This document shows positions 10,910 through 21,062 of a stretch of DNA of 64,000 nt, piece after piece. The DNA is from Solenopsis invicta (Eukaryota > Arthropoda > Insecta > Hymenoptera > Formicidae), in NCBI RefSeq assembly GCF_016802725.1, contig NC_052669.1, positions 10,501,770 through 10,565,769 of the forward strand, in the 5' to 3' direction. A model generated the notes under the pieces. That model made no database searches, was not told the origin of the DNA, and saw only the letters and a program-made list of their open reading frames with translations. Position numbers and translations under genes: made by a program. How positions within the stretch are numbered: position 1 is the first letter of the stretch; each line of letters starts with the position of its first letter.

Positions 10910-10974
10910 TACATGCATACATACCAATTACGAACGTTCCGTAGTTCCGCAGTTCTGCAATTCTGCATCCCATA

Positions 10975-11165
10975 TGAGCGTACCCGCAGTTTTCAGAGTT
11001 TGCAAAGTTTGCATTACAAACTTGTTTACAGAGTTTGCATTGCAAAGTTGGTTGCAGAAATTGCATCGCAAACTCAGTTTGCAGAAATTGCATCGCAAAC
11101 TCAGTTTGCAGAGTTTGCTTCGCAAACTCAGTTTGCATCGCAAACTCAGTTTGCAGGGTTTGCAT
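10975..11165. repeat. 27-bp minisatellite, GCAAACTCAGTTTGCAG unit
   Basis: About six or seven imperfect units of 26-27 bp built on GCAAACTCAGTTTGCAGAG. Because 27 is divisible by three, long frames stay open on both strands and give repetitive Cys/Gln-rich translations, which I regard as spurious. Related array at 19770-20045. Confidence 0.8.
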
Positions 11166-11172
11166 TCCAAAT

Positions 11173-11562
11173 TTCCATACAGCACAGAGAGATTGCAGGA
11201 ACATTGCAGAATGATTTCATTGAAACATTGTAATATTGCATTTTAATTGCAAAACATTGCTGCAACATTGCTGGAAGATTGCAGCAACATAAAGATGTGC
11301 GGTTTTTGAAATATTGCATTGAAACGTTCCATTTTTCCAAAATATTTACATAAATATTATTGCATCACATAATTCCAATGAACAAAATAATATTTGTGTA
11401 ACATTAAAAAAAAATATTTTTCGCAAAAAAAAATCTCGGAAATATTTTTTTGGAAATTTCCAAGTGGTCACCCATTCAAGTCGCGACTCCGGTGAACGTT
11501 GCTTGACCTCCGTGATCGCTGCCATCGCTGCCGAACTGATCCCTCATGATGACCTGTGAACA
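11173..11562 (-). mobile_element. 5S-rRNA-like Pol III element joined to CCCATACAGCACA tail (copy 1)
   Basis: Reading the minus strand, 11525-11461 resembles the 3' half of 5S rRNA: GATCACGGAGGTCAAGCAAC, then a block ending GAATGGGTGACCACTTGG. This is the internal control region of 5S genes (A-box-like and C-box-like words). The other end is CCATACAGCACAGAGAG followed by ATTGCAGCAACATTGC-type words. A second copy with the same order is at 33638-34023. Likely a SINE3-like or chimeric repeat; not a functional 5S gene because the 5' half is missing. Confidence 0.6.
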
Positions 11563-12920
11563 CTTTGGGTCTTTACGATAACTAATCGGATCTCGGATTG
11601 GATTGAACAATGGTACTCAACGTAGGTATAGAAAATTTCCCTAGACTAATCGGATTGACGATTGCTGTCTCAAATGTAATCCGATTGATGACGAAAGCGT
11701 GGAGACCAAGAAGCATGCTTGAAAAGTAAGTCTCTTTATTTTTTTAAATAATAACACAAAAAATCAAAGATAAAGTTAAAAAGAATGATTTGAATTTAGA
11801 TTTATTGTAATTTTTTTTTGTCTAAATACTGGATTTCGTTTAAATTTCTGTTTGTAAAAATTAATTAATCTTTTCTAAAGTTTGTGGTTATATCCATATA
11901 TTATGGTTTGTGGAAACAAATCAAAATTAATAAAACAATTATTAATTGTTAGGTACAACATATTAAGGATATAATATTTCAAGCATATCATATAGAATTC
12001 CTGTTTATTATAAACTTAGTAAAAATAACTTTGAAATTATTCAACTACATTACACATTAATCAATATTAATGTTAAAATTTACATAAAATTTTTATTTTT
12101 GTTATGAATGACTGATATGTTATGGTTACAATAAAAGTCATATACAATTATTTGAATTTTATTTGTGTATATTCCGTTTTTATATTATTACTTTCTAATA
12201 AACAGCTAACAAAGAAAAGCAGATTTTACAAATTTTAAGTTAGCATAAATTGATATTGTTCAATATTGCGCTCTTCATATAAATCCATTTTCCAGTAATT
12301 TTTATTTATTCATGGAATTGAAGTTTATTTACAATCTGCAAAAGAATAAAAAGAACATTTCCAGAAACGTTATTGCCCACATAGCACGTAATATTGTAGT
12401 GATATCGTAGCAATATCATTTTTACATTGCAATATTACAAATGAAATATTGCAGAAATATCACGAAATATTACTGTGATATCACAGTAATATCAAAATGT
12501 CCGCGAAAACGCATCACAGAAATATTACTGTGATATTTCATAGTAATATTACTGTGATATTTCACAATATTTCTGTGATGTTTATGTGATATTTAAATAA
12601 TATTGCAAAAAATTAAATAAATAAATTATTTCAATTTATTTTATTTTTATTATTATTCTTAATATTATTTTCATATCGTCACATGTAATATATATTAAAC
12701 ATAAAAAAAATAATTATATTTATTAAAACAGAATACAATAATGTAAACGTAATAAATGTTTAATTTACAAAAAAAATCTCTTGTATCCTTTTTCATTTTT
12801 GTTAAAAAAGATTCAATTTGAATTATAATTTTAATTTATGTTCAAGATTAAATAACAATACAAAATATTATTTACATGTAAAAATATAAAATTTTATATG
12901 GAACAGCGTTCCACACGTGC

Positions 12921-13047
12921 CCCTTAAAAAAAAATTGATAAACTTGTTTCAATAAACTGATTACTGATCAGTAACTGACAAAATATAATCAGTTACTGAT
13001 CAGTAATCAGTTTATTGAAACATGTTTATCAACTTTTTTTTCAAGGG
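12921..13047. repeat. Conserved hairpin inside CCCACATAGCAC element
   Basis: Arms of about 55 bp (CCCTTAAAAAAAAATTGATA through CTGATCAGTAACTGA and complement) separated by about 10 bp of CAAAATATAA. The same hairpin is in every copy (about 22406-22535, 26633-26762, 60975-61100). It could be a further nested MITE or a source of double-stranded RNA. Confidence 0.75.
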
Positions 13048-13139
13048 ACGTTACATTGGAAAAAAATTAGAACAAGTTACTCGTTTCCAAATTACAACAA
13101 GCAACAATTTTCTTTAAAATCTCACTGAAGTGTGAGCTA

Positions 13140-13375
13140 GTAAGTCGTGGTGAGTCGGCCCGGTCGGCCGCAGTGGCGTCTAGATATAACACCTGAGGCT
13201 GCACTTGACTCACGAGAAGGTCTCCAGCGGCGCGGCCACCTAGCGGTGGTGCCAGCACTCACTTGTTTGCGTGGAGTCTTATACACACGGCGGGACCGCA
13301 TAGCGGCTGTGTACGCGCTTGCTTGTTTCGTCGTATGTTGTGACGGTCGGTGACCGAGCCGCAACATTATATACA
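13140..13375. other. GC-rich island conserved in all four CCCACATAGCAC copies
   Basis: About 240 bp much richer in G+C than the rest of the element, from near GTGAGTCGGCCC to GGTGACCGAGCC, followed by a TATATAC stretch. A 67-68-codon frame starting MVSRPGRPQW or similar is open in all four copies (13147-13353 +, 22107-22310 -, 26329-26535 -, 61201-61407 +), and an overlapping antisense frame is open in several. I recognise no protein family. It could be a captured promoter or first exon rather than a coding sequence. Confidence 0.55.
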
Positions 13376-14668
13376 TACATATAATTAATGAACATTGTAA
13401 AATACCTAATTAATGATAGAATATATATAATCATATTTTTTAATAGAGTTGAAAAAAAGTGAAATCTAAAGAAAAATTTGTTGGAAATTTAATATTTTAA
13501 TTAACTTGAAAAACCTTTTACTGTGGTGTATAATAGTCTAATCAATATTAATGAATAAACTATTTCACAAAATAATGTACCAAGCAGTAAATATTAAATG
13601 ACGTAAAAATGTATATTTTTTTAAAAACATCTTAATATACTTTGAAATATTTATTGCCAAGTGAATAATAAATGTGTATTAACAAAACTTTTTGTAAACA
13701 TTTTTTTTTTAAATTCCTCATGATAAAAATTTTTAAAAATTAAAATCAATTTTGTGCTCCTGTAAAAATTATAAATGACAATAAGATAAATACAAAGGTT
13801 TTTCTATAATTTTTTAATAAAATCGTTATTAATCGAGTTGTAAAGCAACAATTAAATTGATAGATTACATAGAAGAGCGTACATTATAGTTTATACATAT
13901 ATACAGTTTAAGGAATAAACTAAGTAAATATCTGAACTAATAATAAAGTTAATTAATTTTTTTTCTTAACATTTACTTTTATTCCACGAAAGGGCAAAGA
14001 CATAATTATTTTATTTGTAAGTTGATTTCTTCTATAGGATACCGAAATTACCAAGAATATTAAGGATACTAAAAATATCGAAATTAATCAAAGAGATAGT
14101 GACGTTGCATTAATAAGACATAATAAAAACGTGGTTTGACATTACCTTGTTCTTTGAAATTAAATATTGCAACAATATATTGCAATGATATCATTGGAAT
14201 ATTTTAATGTTATTATCACTGTGTAATATCACAATAATATTTCTGTGATATTTCTGTGATATCAGTGGAATATTTCAATGTCATTATCACTGTGTAATAT
14301 CACAATAATATTTCTGTGATATTTTAGTAATATGTAATATTTCTATGATATTGCAATGATTCTGTGATATCACAGAAATATTACGTGCTATGTGGGTGAT
14401 TTTTAACATATAAATTAATATTGATTAATGTGTAGTTGAATTAATATTGATTAATGTAGTTGAATGATTTCAAAGTTATTTTTACTAAGTTTACCCTTAC
14501 AAAAAAGACGCACGGACTAGAAATTGTAATCTCTGTGATTATTGTAATATTTTCCTGTGATCCATTCGTAATACGAAAAAACCACACAAGTTTATTGTAA
14601 TATTAACACGTTATTGTAATATTTGTGTGTGGTTATTGTAGTATTTTTCTGTAGTCATTGTAATATAA

Positions 14669-17513
14669 AGCCTGCCGCAGACGATACGTTTTTTCTTACG
14701 GGATTGCTTACGTGCTCCTATACTGGCAGTCTTACGTGCTCCCGTACTGGAAATGGGTAGCTTACGGGCTACGCTACTGGCTCGCGTACTGGATTTTCGT
14801 AATAGATCATGTCCTATTTTTCTTACGTGATTCTGTACTGGTTTATTGTGAAAGTCAATCAGGACGCAGTCTGTATAGATTATACTGGGTTATACCAGGT
14901 TATACTGTCGAAGTGTTGTCAAAGTTCAAACGTGAATTCACTTCGCAAACATGACGTCGTGCAAAAATGAAAAAACTTCAAAATAGTCCAAAAAAAGTAT
15001 TTTATGTTTAATAGAGGCCTACTAATAGGAACCATGTTTATATGCGATAAACACACCAAATTACCATAATAAGCACAGTAAAAGTAAGGCATTAAAGAAT
15101 GTATTGACTGTCGACTCCATAAACGTCGGCGATATTTATTTTGTTGTCGCAATTTTTCAATAATTAAAAATAATGCAACAGCAATTTTACGATAATGTAC
15201 AGTCGTTTTCATTATAGTTGCGACACTTTTTTTTGGATGCATTTCTGAACGCACAACTATAACAAGAGATGAGAACGACTGTAATTGCGGAGGTTAGCGC
15301 GAAATGTCAAATGTTGATATACAAGGTGTCACAAAGAAAATTTGGGCACCTTGGAGGAAATATAAGATAAGTATACTCGCAAATATTTTTCAAATAGAGT
15401 TTATAAAAAAATATTCGCACATTTTTCGTATAGGATCGGCTTTGGTCTAATTGAGCTTTACATATTCGTCATTACAGCAACGATGAGCTGAGATGCTTAG
15501 ATGTAGTTAAATAAATTATAACTACAATAAATATAAAAAATTAAAATTTTAAATATTTGTTACAGTTATAATTATAATTTATTTAACTACATCTAAGCAT
15601 CTCAGATCATCGTTGTTGTAACAACGAATTTATAAAGCTCAATTAGACCAAAGTCGATACGGAAATGTATTTATTAATTAAAGCTAACTTTTTCTTATTT
15701 TTAGAAGAAGTAGAAGATACAAGGATGATATTGTAAGAAAGGTAAATAAGATTTTAGTTTAATTACGTAAGACGTAAGAAAAATTTTGTAATAAATATAC
15801 AATTTATTATTTGCATAGGTATCACTTTCTGGTCCATTGATGCAACAAGCACGCAACATTTTGAAACAGATGGATGGTAAAGTGATGAAGAATGAATTTG
15901 ATATTCAAATTCTTGATTTATTGGCGAGTTCTTGGCCAGACAGACCACCAGTTGAGAAAAGCTGGAACTATTGAAGGTAATATTATTTTAAAGTATGCGG
16001 CTCTTTATATTTTATTATAATATTTATCTATTGCATTATTTCTTAAAAGGATATGAAGACTGGTTTATATATATTTTTCTAACTTAATACATGCGTTGTT
16101 TCTAGATGAATTAATTTGGCTTCAACAATGTGCGAGATTTAATACCAAATGGACGTAATACAGTTATTGTTATGGAAAAGATTTATGTATACATATATAA
16201 AGCTAAAAATTACACTGAAATAATCATTTTTTACCTCCATGGAGAATGTAATATTTTCAATGCTGTCGCACAAGCAATGGGTACAAACATAATTGGAATA
16301 AATAAATCACTTGTCATAAGTTCGGTGGTGCAACGAATATTTTATCCTCTATGTGACAGGATCTGGCTTCCCTTCTTCCAAAGACATTTTCGTGAGTAAG
16401 ATAGCTTTCTCTTCTTCTAATAAACCAGTCTTCATATCCTTTTAAGAAATAATGCAATAGATAAATATTATAATAAAATATAAAGAGCCGCATACTTTAA
16501 AATAATATTACCTTCAATAGTTCCAGCTTTTCTCAACTGGTGGTCTGTCTGGCCAAGAACTCGCCAATAAATCAAGAATTTGAATATCAAATTCATTCTT
16601 CATCACTTTACCATCCATCTGTTTCAAAATGTTGCGTGCTTGTTGCATCAATGGACCAGAATTAAAGTGATACCTATGCAAATAATAAATTGTATATTTA
16701 TTACAAAATTTTTCTTACGTCTTACGTAATTAAACTAAAATCTTATTTACCTTTCTTTCAATATCATCCTTGTATCTTCTACTTCTTCTAAAAATAAGAA
16801 AAAGTTAGCTTTAATTAATAAATAACACATTTTCCGTATCGACTTTGGTCTAATTGAGCTTTATAAATTCGTTGTTACAACAACGATGATCTGAGATGCT
16901 TAGATGTAGTTAAATAAATTATAATTATAACTGTAACAAATATTTAAAATTTTAATTTTTTATATTTATTGTAGTTATAATTTATTTAACTACATCTAAG
17001 CATCTCAGCTCATCGTTGCTGTAATGACGAATATATAAAGCTCAATTAGACCAAAGCCGATCCTATACGAAAAATGTGCGAATATTTTTTTATAAACTCT
17101 ATTTGAAAAATATTTGCAAGTATACTTATCTTATATTTCCTCCAAGGTGCCCAAATTTTCTTTGTGACACCTTGTATATCAACGTTTGACATTTCGCGCT
17201 AACCTCCGCAATTACAGTCGTTCTCATCTCTCGTTATAGTTGCGCGTTCAGAAATGCATCTAAAAAAAAGTGTCGCAACTATAATGAAAGCGACTGTACA
17301 ACTGTTGCAATAATTTCATCCATCACATCTATCTCATCCATATTTAAGCGTGCCGCTTCTATGAAACAAATTTCAGTTGCTCAGCCCGTACGAAAACTCA
17401 CACCGTGTGAAGCCACGGCCAGTAGCACTGCCAGTACCATTGCCCGTACGGTAGTAAGTAAGAAAATCCAGTTAGAAATCCAGTAAGAAAAAACGTATCG
17501 TCTGCGGCAGGCT
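14669..17513. mobile_element. PIF/Harbinger element copy B, interrupted
   Basis: Same ends as copy A (AGCCTGCCGCAGACGATACG), flanked by TAA / TTA (14666-14668, 17514-17516), a one-base mismatch. It is interrupted at a TA by the palindrome 15200-17296, which cuts the N-terminal frame on the minus strand (14919-15254) near the residues ATVV. Confidence 0.8.
15200..17296. mobile_element. 2.1 kb palindromic (foldback) element, second copy
   Basis: Same ends and arms as 2509-4915, TA at 15198-15199 and 17297-17298. The empty site (CAATGTACAACTG) is readable in copy C of the host Harbinger element near 39842. The centre is shorter than in the first copy. Includes exon-like blocks at 15818-15976 (+), 16106-16180 (+) and 16520-16668 (-). 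Confidence 0.8.
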
Positions 17514-17695
17514 TTAGATTACAATTTCCAGTCCGTGCGTAAAGACGTTTCGTAAGAGTAAACAGGAATTCCATATAATATGCTTGAAATATTATATGAT
17601 ACGCTTTAATTTATATCTAACAATTAATAATTGTTTAATTAATTTTGATTCGTTTCTGATATAACCACAAATTTAAGAATAGATTAATTAATTAA

Positions 17696-18634
17696 CCTCA
17701 GTGAAGTTAGCCGGGCAATTTCAACGTATCGAACTTTAATTAATTGCATTCGTTTGGTGGTCGTTTGGTGGTCTTTGGTAGTCTAGTCCGATCGTTTGGT
17801 GGTTAGTCGTTTTCCTGTAAAATAAAGAAGTAATTTTCGGTGTGAAATTAGCCGGACAATTTTTATTTTTCAACCGATTTAACTCAAACAGGGCTCATTC
17901 GATGCGGAATCGTTTGGTGGTCACGAATATCGCGATGAAAACGTTTGGTGGTCAATCATTTTCCCGGAAAATAGAAAAAACCGCACGCTCATGCCATGGG
18001 TTGCATGAAAACGTGACCTAAGCTGTCTAATTTGGTGGATAAATATTATTTTTCAACCGATTTAACTCAAACAGGGCTCCTTCGACGCGGAAGCGTTTGG
18101 TGGTCACGAATATCGCGATGAAAACGTTTGGTGGTCAATCGTTTTCCCGGAAAATAGAAAAAACCGTACGCTCACGCCATGGGTTGCATGAAAACGTGAC
18201 CTAAGCTGTGTAATTTGGTGGATAAATATTATTTTTCAACCGATTTAACTCAAACGGGGCTCATTCGACGCGGAATCGTTTGGTGGTCAACTGTTTTGTT
18301 GAAAAATATATGTACAAAACCCATATGTCCACTTTTTTGTTCATAAACGATTTGAACAAAAAAGTGGGCATATGGGTTTTGTACATATATTTTTCAACAA
18401 AACAGTTGACCACCAAACGATTCCGCGTCAAATGAGTCTTGTTTGAGTTAAATCGGTTGAAAAATAAAAATTGTCCGGTTAACTTCACACCGAAAATTAC
18501 TTCTTTATTTTACAGGAAAACGACTAACCACCAAACGATCGGACTAGACTACCAAAGACCACCAAACGACCACCAAACAAATGCAATTAATTAAAGTTCG
18601 ATACGTTGAAGTTGCCCGGCTAACTTCACTGAGG
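17696..18634. mobile_element. CGTTTGGTGG-repeat element
   Basis: 939 bp, ends CCTCAGTGAAGTTAGCCGGG and complement, TAA at 17693-17695 and 18635-18637. It contains about ten copies of CGTTTGGTGGTC in both orientations, an internal direct repeat of about 185 bp (from TTTTTCAACCGATTTAACTC), and a central palindrome around CCCATATGTCCAC. No plausible transposase; the 75-aa frame at 18261-18488 is a palindrome artefact. Confidence 0.8.
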
Positions 18635-19769
18635 TAATTAATTTTTACGAACAGAAATTTAAACAAAATCCGGTGTTTAGACAAAAAATATTGCAATAAA
18701 TCTAAATTTAAATCATTCCTTTTAACTTTATCTTGTATCTTTCGTGTTATTATTTAAAAAGCTAAAGAGATTTACTTTTCAAGCGTGCTTCTGTGTCTCC
18801 ACGTTTTCGTTATCAATCGGATTACATTTGAGACAGCGATTGTCAATCCGATTAGTCTAGGGAAGTTTTCTATACTTAGGTTGAGTACCATTTTTCAATT
18901 CAATCCGAGATCCGATCAGTTATCGTAAACACCCTTTATGCTGATATGTGTATATAACTGGTAGATCAGGTCAATATACGTTATAAAAAATGAAATATGT
19001 ATAATTAAAGCACAATATTTATATAAACAAATATAAAATTATAATTTCTTTTTACTAATTTTGCAAATGCAGAATAGCATCTGAAATAACTTTTCTGTTA
19101 TTTGTTTAAATAAGATGCAATTAGAAAATGTATATTAATATAATACAATAATTAAATTAAATATGAAAAAATTTTTATTAAAAAAACAATTAAAAAATAT
19201 TGTTTGGGCTGTAGATCGAGGTTTCTTCATATATGGACCTATTTCATCTATTGATATAAATGTTTATGTTTCCTAACAATACTATGATGCACACAGCACT
19301 ATGGGACTGCATGCCTTTTTCTAGACGTTTTAGAGTCAAAAGATGTCTGTAGACGTCTATGTAAAGTCAATTGCAGTCAACTTTGAAAACCTGACTTGAA
19401 TGAGTCGACTTACGGTCAATATATGGACGGTTGTACTGTTAGGGAATGTAGAGATTCAGCGGAAAATTTAGTAACGTCGCCTGACTTCAGTTTGCTAAAT
19501 GCGGATAAATAATTATGGATGAGTTAAATTAATATATTATTATACACAAATATTCTGCTTTGGCTCTTTATTGCCACTACTTTATTAAAAAATTATGATA
19601 TTGCAATGTTTCCAGAATATTACTGACATATGCCATGCGATGTTGCAGGCATATTGTTAATTTATGTTTCTGCAATGTCTCCGTAATATTGCGTTGCAAT
19701 CTGCAATATTGCAACGTTGCTGCAATGTTGCTGGAATTTTTTGTGTTGTATGGGTTCAGTTTGCTTTGC

Positions 19770-20045
19770 AAACACAGTTTGCAAAGTTTGCATTGCAAAC
19801 ACAGTTTGCAGAGTTTGCATCGGAAACTCAGTTTGCAGAGTTTGCATCGCAAACTTAGTTTGCAGAGTTTGCTTCAAAAAATCTGTTTACAGAATTTGCA
19901 TTGCAAACTTATTTGCAGAGTTTGCTTTGCCAATTGAGTTTGCAAAGTTTGTTTCGCAAACTCAATTTACAGGGTTTGCACCCCAAACTCAGTTTGCAGA
20001 GTTTGTTTCACAAACACAGTTTGCAAAGTTTGCACCGCAAATAAG
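19770..20045. repeat. 27-bp minisatellite, about ten units
   Basis: Units such as GCAAACACAGTTTGCAAAGT plus seven more bases, repeated about ten times with drift. Translates to nine-residue repeats (VCRVCIAN-like) because the unit is nine codons; several overlapping frames are open on both strands, so none is convincing as a gene. Confidence 0.85.
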
Positions 20046-20556
20046 TAGAAAATATTGAAACCTAAATGACAATTTTAAGTCAAATAACATAATTTATCAA
20101 ACATAGTTTTGTACAGAACAGAAATGTGTGATATACCCATACAGCACAGAAAATTCCAGCAACATTGCAGCAACGTTGCAATGTTGCAGATTGCAATGCA
20201 ATATTACAAAGACATTGCAAAAACATAAATTAACAATATGCCTGCAACATCGCATGGCATATGCCAGTAATATTCTGGAAACATTGCAATATCATAATTT
20301 TTTAATAAAGTAGTGGCAATAAAAAGCCAAAGTAAAATATTTGCGTATAATAATATATTAATTTAATTCATCCATAATTATTCATCCGTATTTAGAAAAC
20401 TAAGGTCGGGCGACGTTACTAAATTTTCCGCTGAATCTCAACATTCCCTAAGAATACAACCGTCCATATATCGACTGTAGATCGACTCATCCAAGTCAGG
20501 CTTTCAAATCGACTTTACATAGACGTCTGCAGACACCTTTCAAATGTTGACTCTAA

Positions 20557-20701
20557 GGCCGGTATTCATAGTCGATTCTTATATTTAAGATCGTCTTAAG
20601 TATCACCTTAAGATGCCATAAACCAATCAGAGAGCCGTATTAGCATCTTAGGACGTTGCTTAAGACAATCTCAAAATAAGACTCGACTATGAATACCAGC
20701 C
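20557..20701. mobile_element. 145-bp MITE, GGCCGGTATTCATAGTCG ends
   Basis: Inverted ends GGCCGGTATTCATAGTCG / CGACTATGAATACCAGCC, TAA on both sides (20554-20556, 20702-20704). The opposite arm of the host inverted repeat lacks it, which gives the empty site. Confidence 0.8.
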
Positions 20702-21062
20702 TAAGACGTCTAGAAAAAGGCATGCGGTTCCGTGGTGCTGTGTGCATCATAGTATTGTTAAGAAATATAAATATTTATATCAATAGATGAAATAGGTCCA
20801 TATATGAAGAAATCTCGATCTACAGCCCAATGAACAAATAATATTTTTTAATTGTTTTTTTAATAAAATTTTTTTTATTTAATTTAATTATTGTATTATA
20901 TTAATATATATTTTCTAATTGCATCTTATTTAAACAAATAACAGAAAAGTTATTTCAGATGCTATTCTGCATTTGCAAAATTAGTAAAAAAAACTATAAT
21001 TTTATATTTGTTTATATAAATATTGTGCTTTAATTATAAATATTTCATTTTTTCGATAACTT

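Larger units (their letters stand above)
12376..14396. mobile_element. CCCACATAGCAC element copy 1 (2.02 kb)
   Basis: Termini CCCACATAGCACGTAATATT and complement. TG duplicated at 12374-12375 and 14397-14398, confirmed by the empty-site sequence ATTATTGATTT near 38870. Both ends carry dense arrays of AATATTACTGTGATATCACA-type words. The middle is AT-rich with a perfect-looking hairpin and a GC-rich island. Three further full copies: 21063-23077, 25283-27304, 60430-62454. No transposase is visible, so it is non-autonomous; superfamily not assignable by eye. Confidence 0.85.
14494..17558. mobile_element. MITE with ACGCACGGACT subterminal repeat, interrupted
   Basis: Left end CCCTTACAAAAAAGACGCAC and right end complement of CTCTTACGAAACGTCTTTAC share GCACGGACT and ATTGTAAT(C)T. 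Only about 200 bp are its own; a PIF/Harbinger copy occupies the centre. Duplication not clear. Confidence 0.55.
11567..18934. mobile_element. GGGTGTTTACG element, full span with nested insertions
   Basis: Left end GGGTCTTTACGATAACTAAT, right end complement of GGGTGTTTACGATAACTGAT, TTT on both sides (11564-11566, 18935-18937). Its own sequence is close to 37912-39367 once nested elements are removed: 12376-14396, 14494-17558 and 17696-18634. No coding frame recognised in its own DNA. A 3-bp duplication is also seen at the other copy (ACC). Confidence 0.8.

Noticed and set aside
10812..11340. Overlapping 85-130 codon frames
   Set aside because: Same explanation: TTTGCA minisatellite translated in several frames, running across transposon boundaries.
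19770..20045. Possible CRISPR-like array
   Set aside because: Units are contiguous with no unique spacers, and this is eukaryotic DNA.
19577..20058. Several overlapping Cys-rich repeat ORFs
   Set aside because: They are open on both strands and in more than one frame because the DNA is a 27-bp tandem repeat; no start context or family match.
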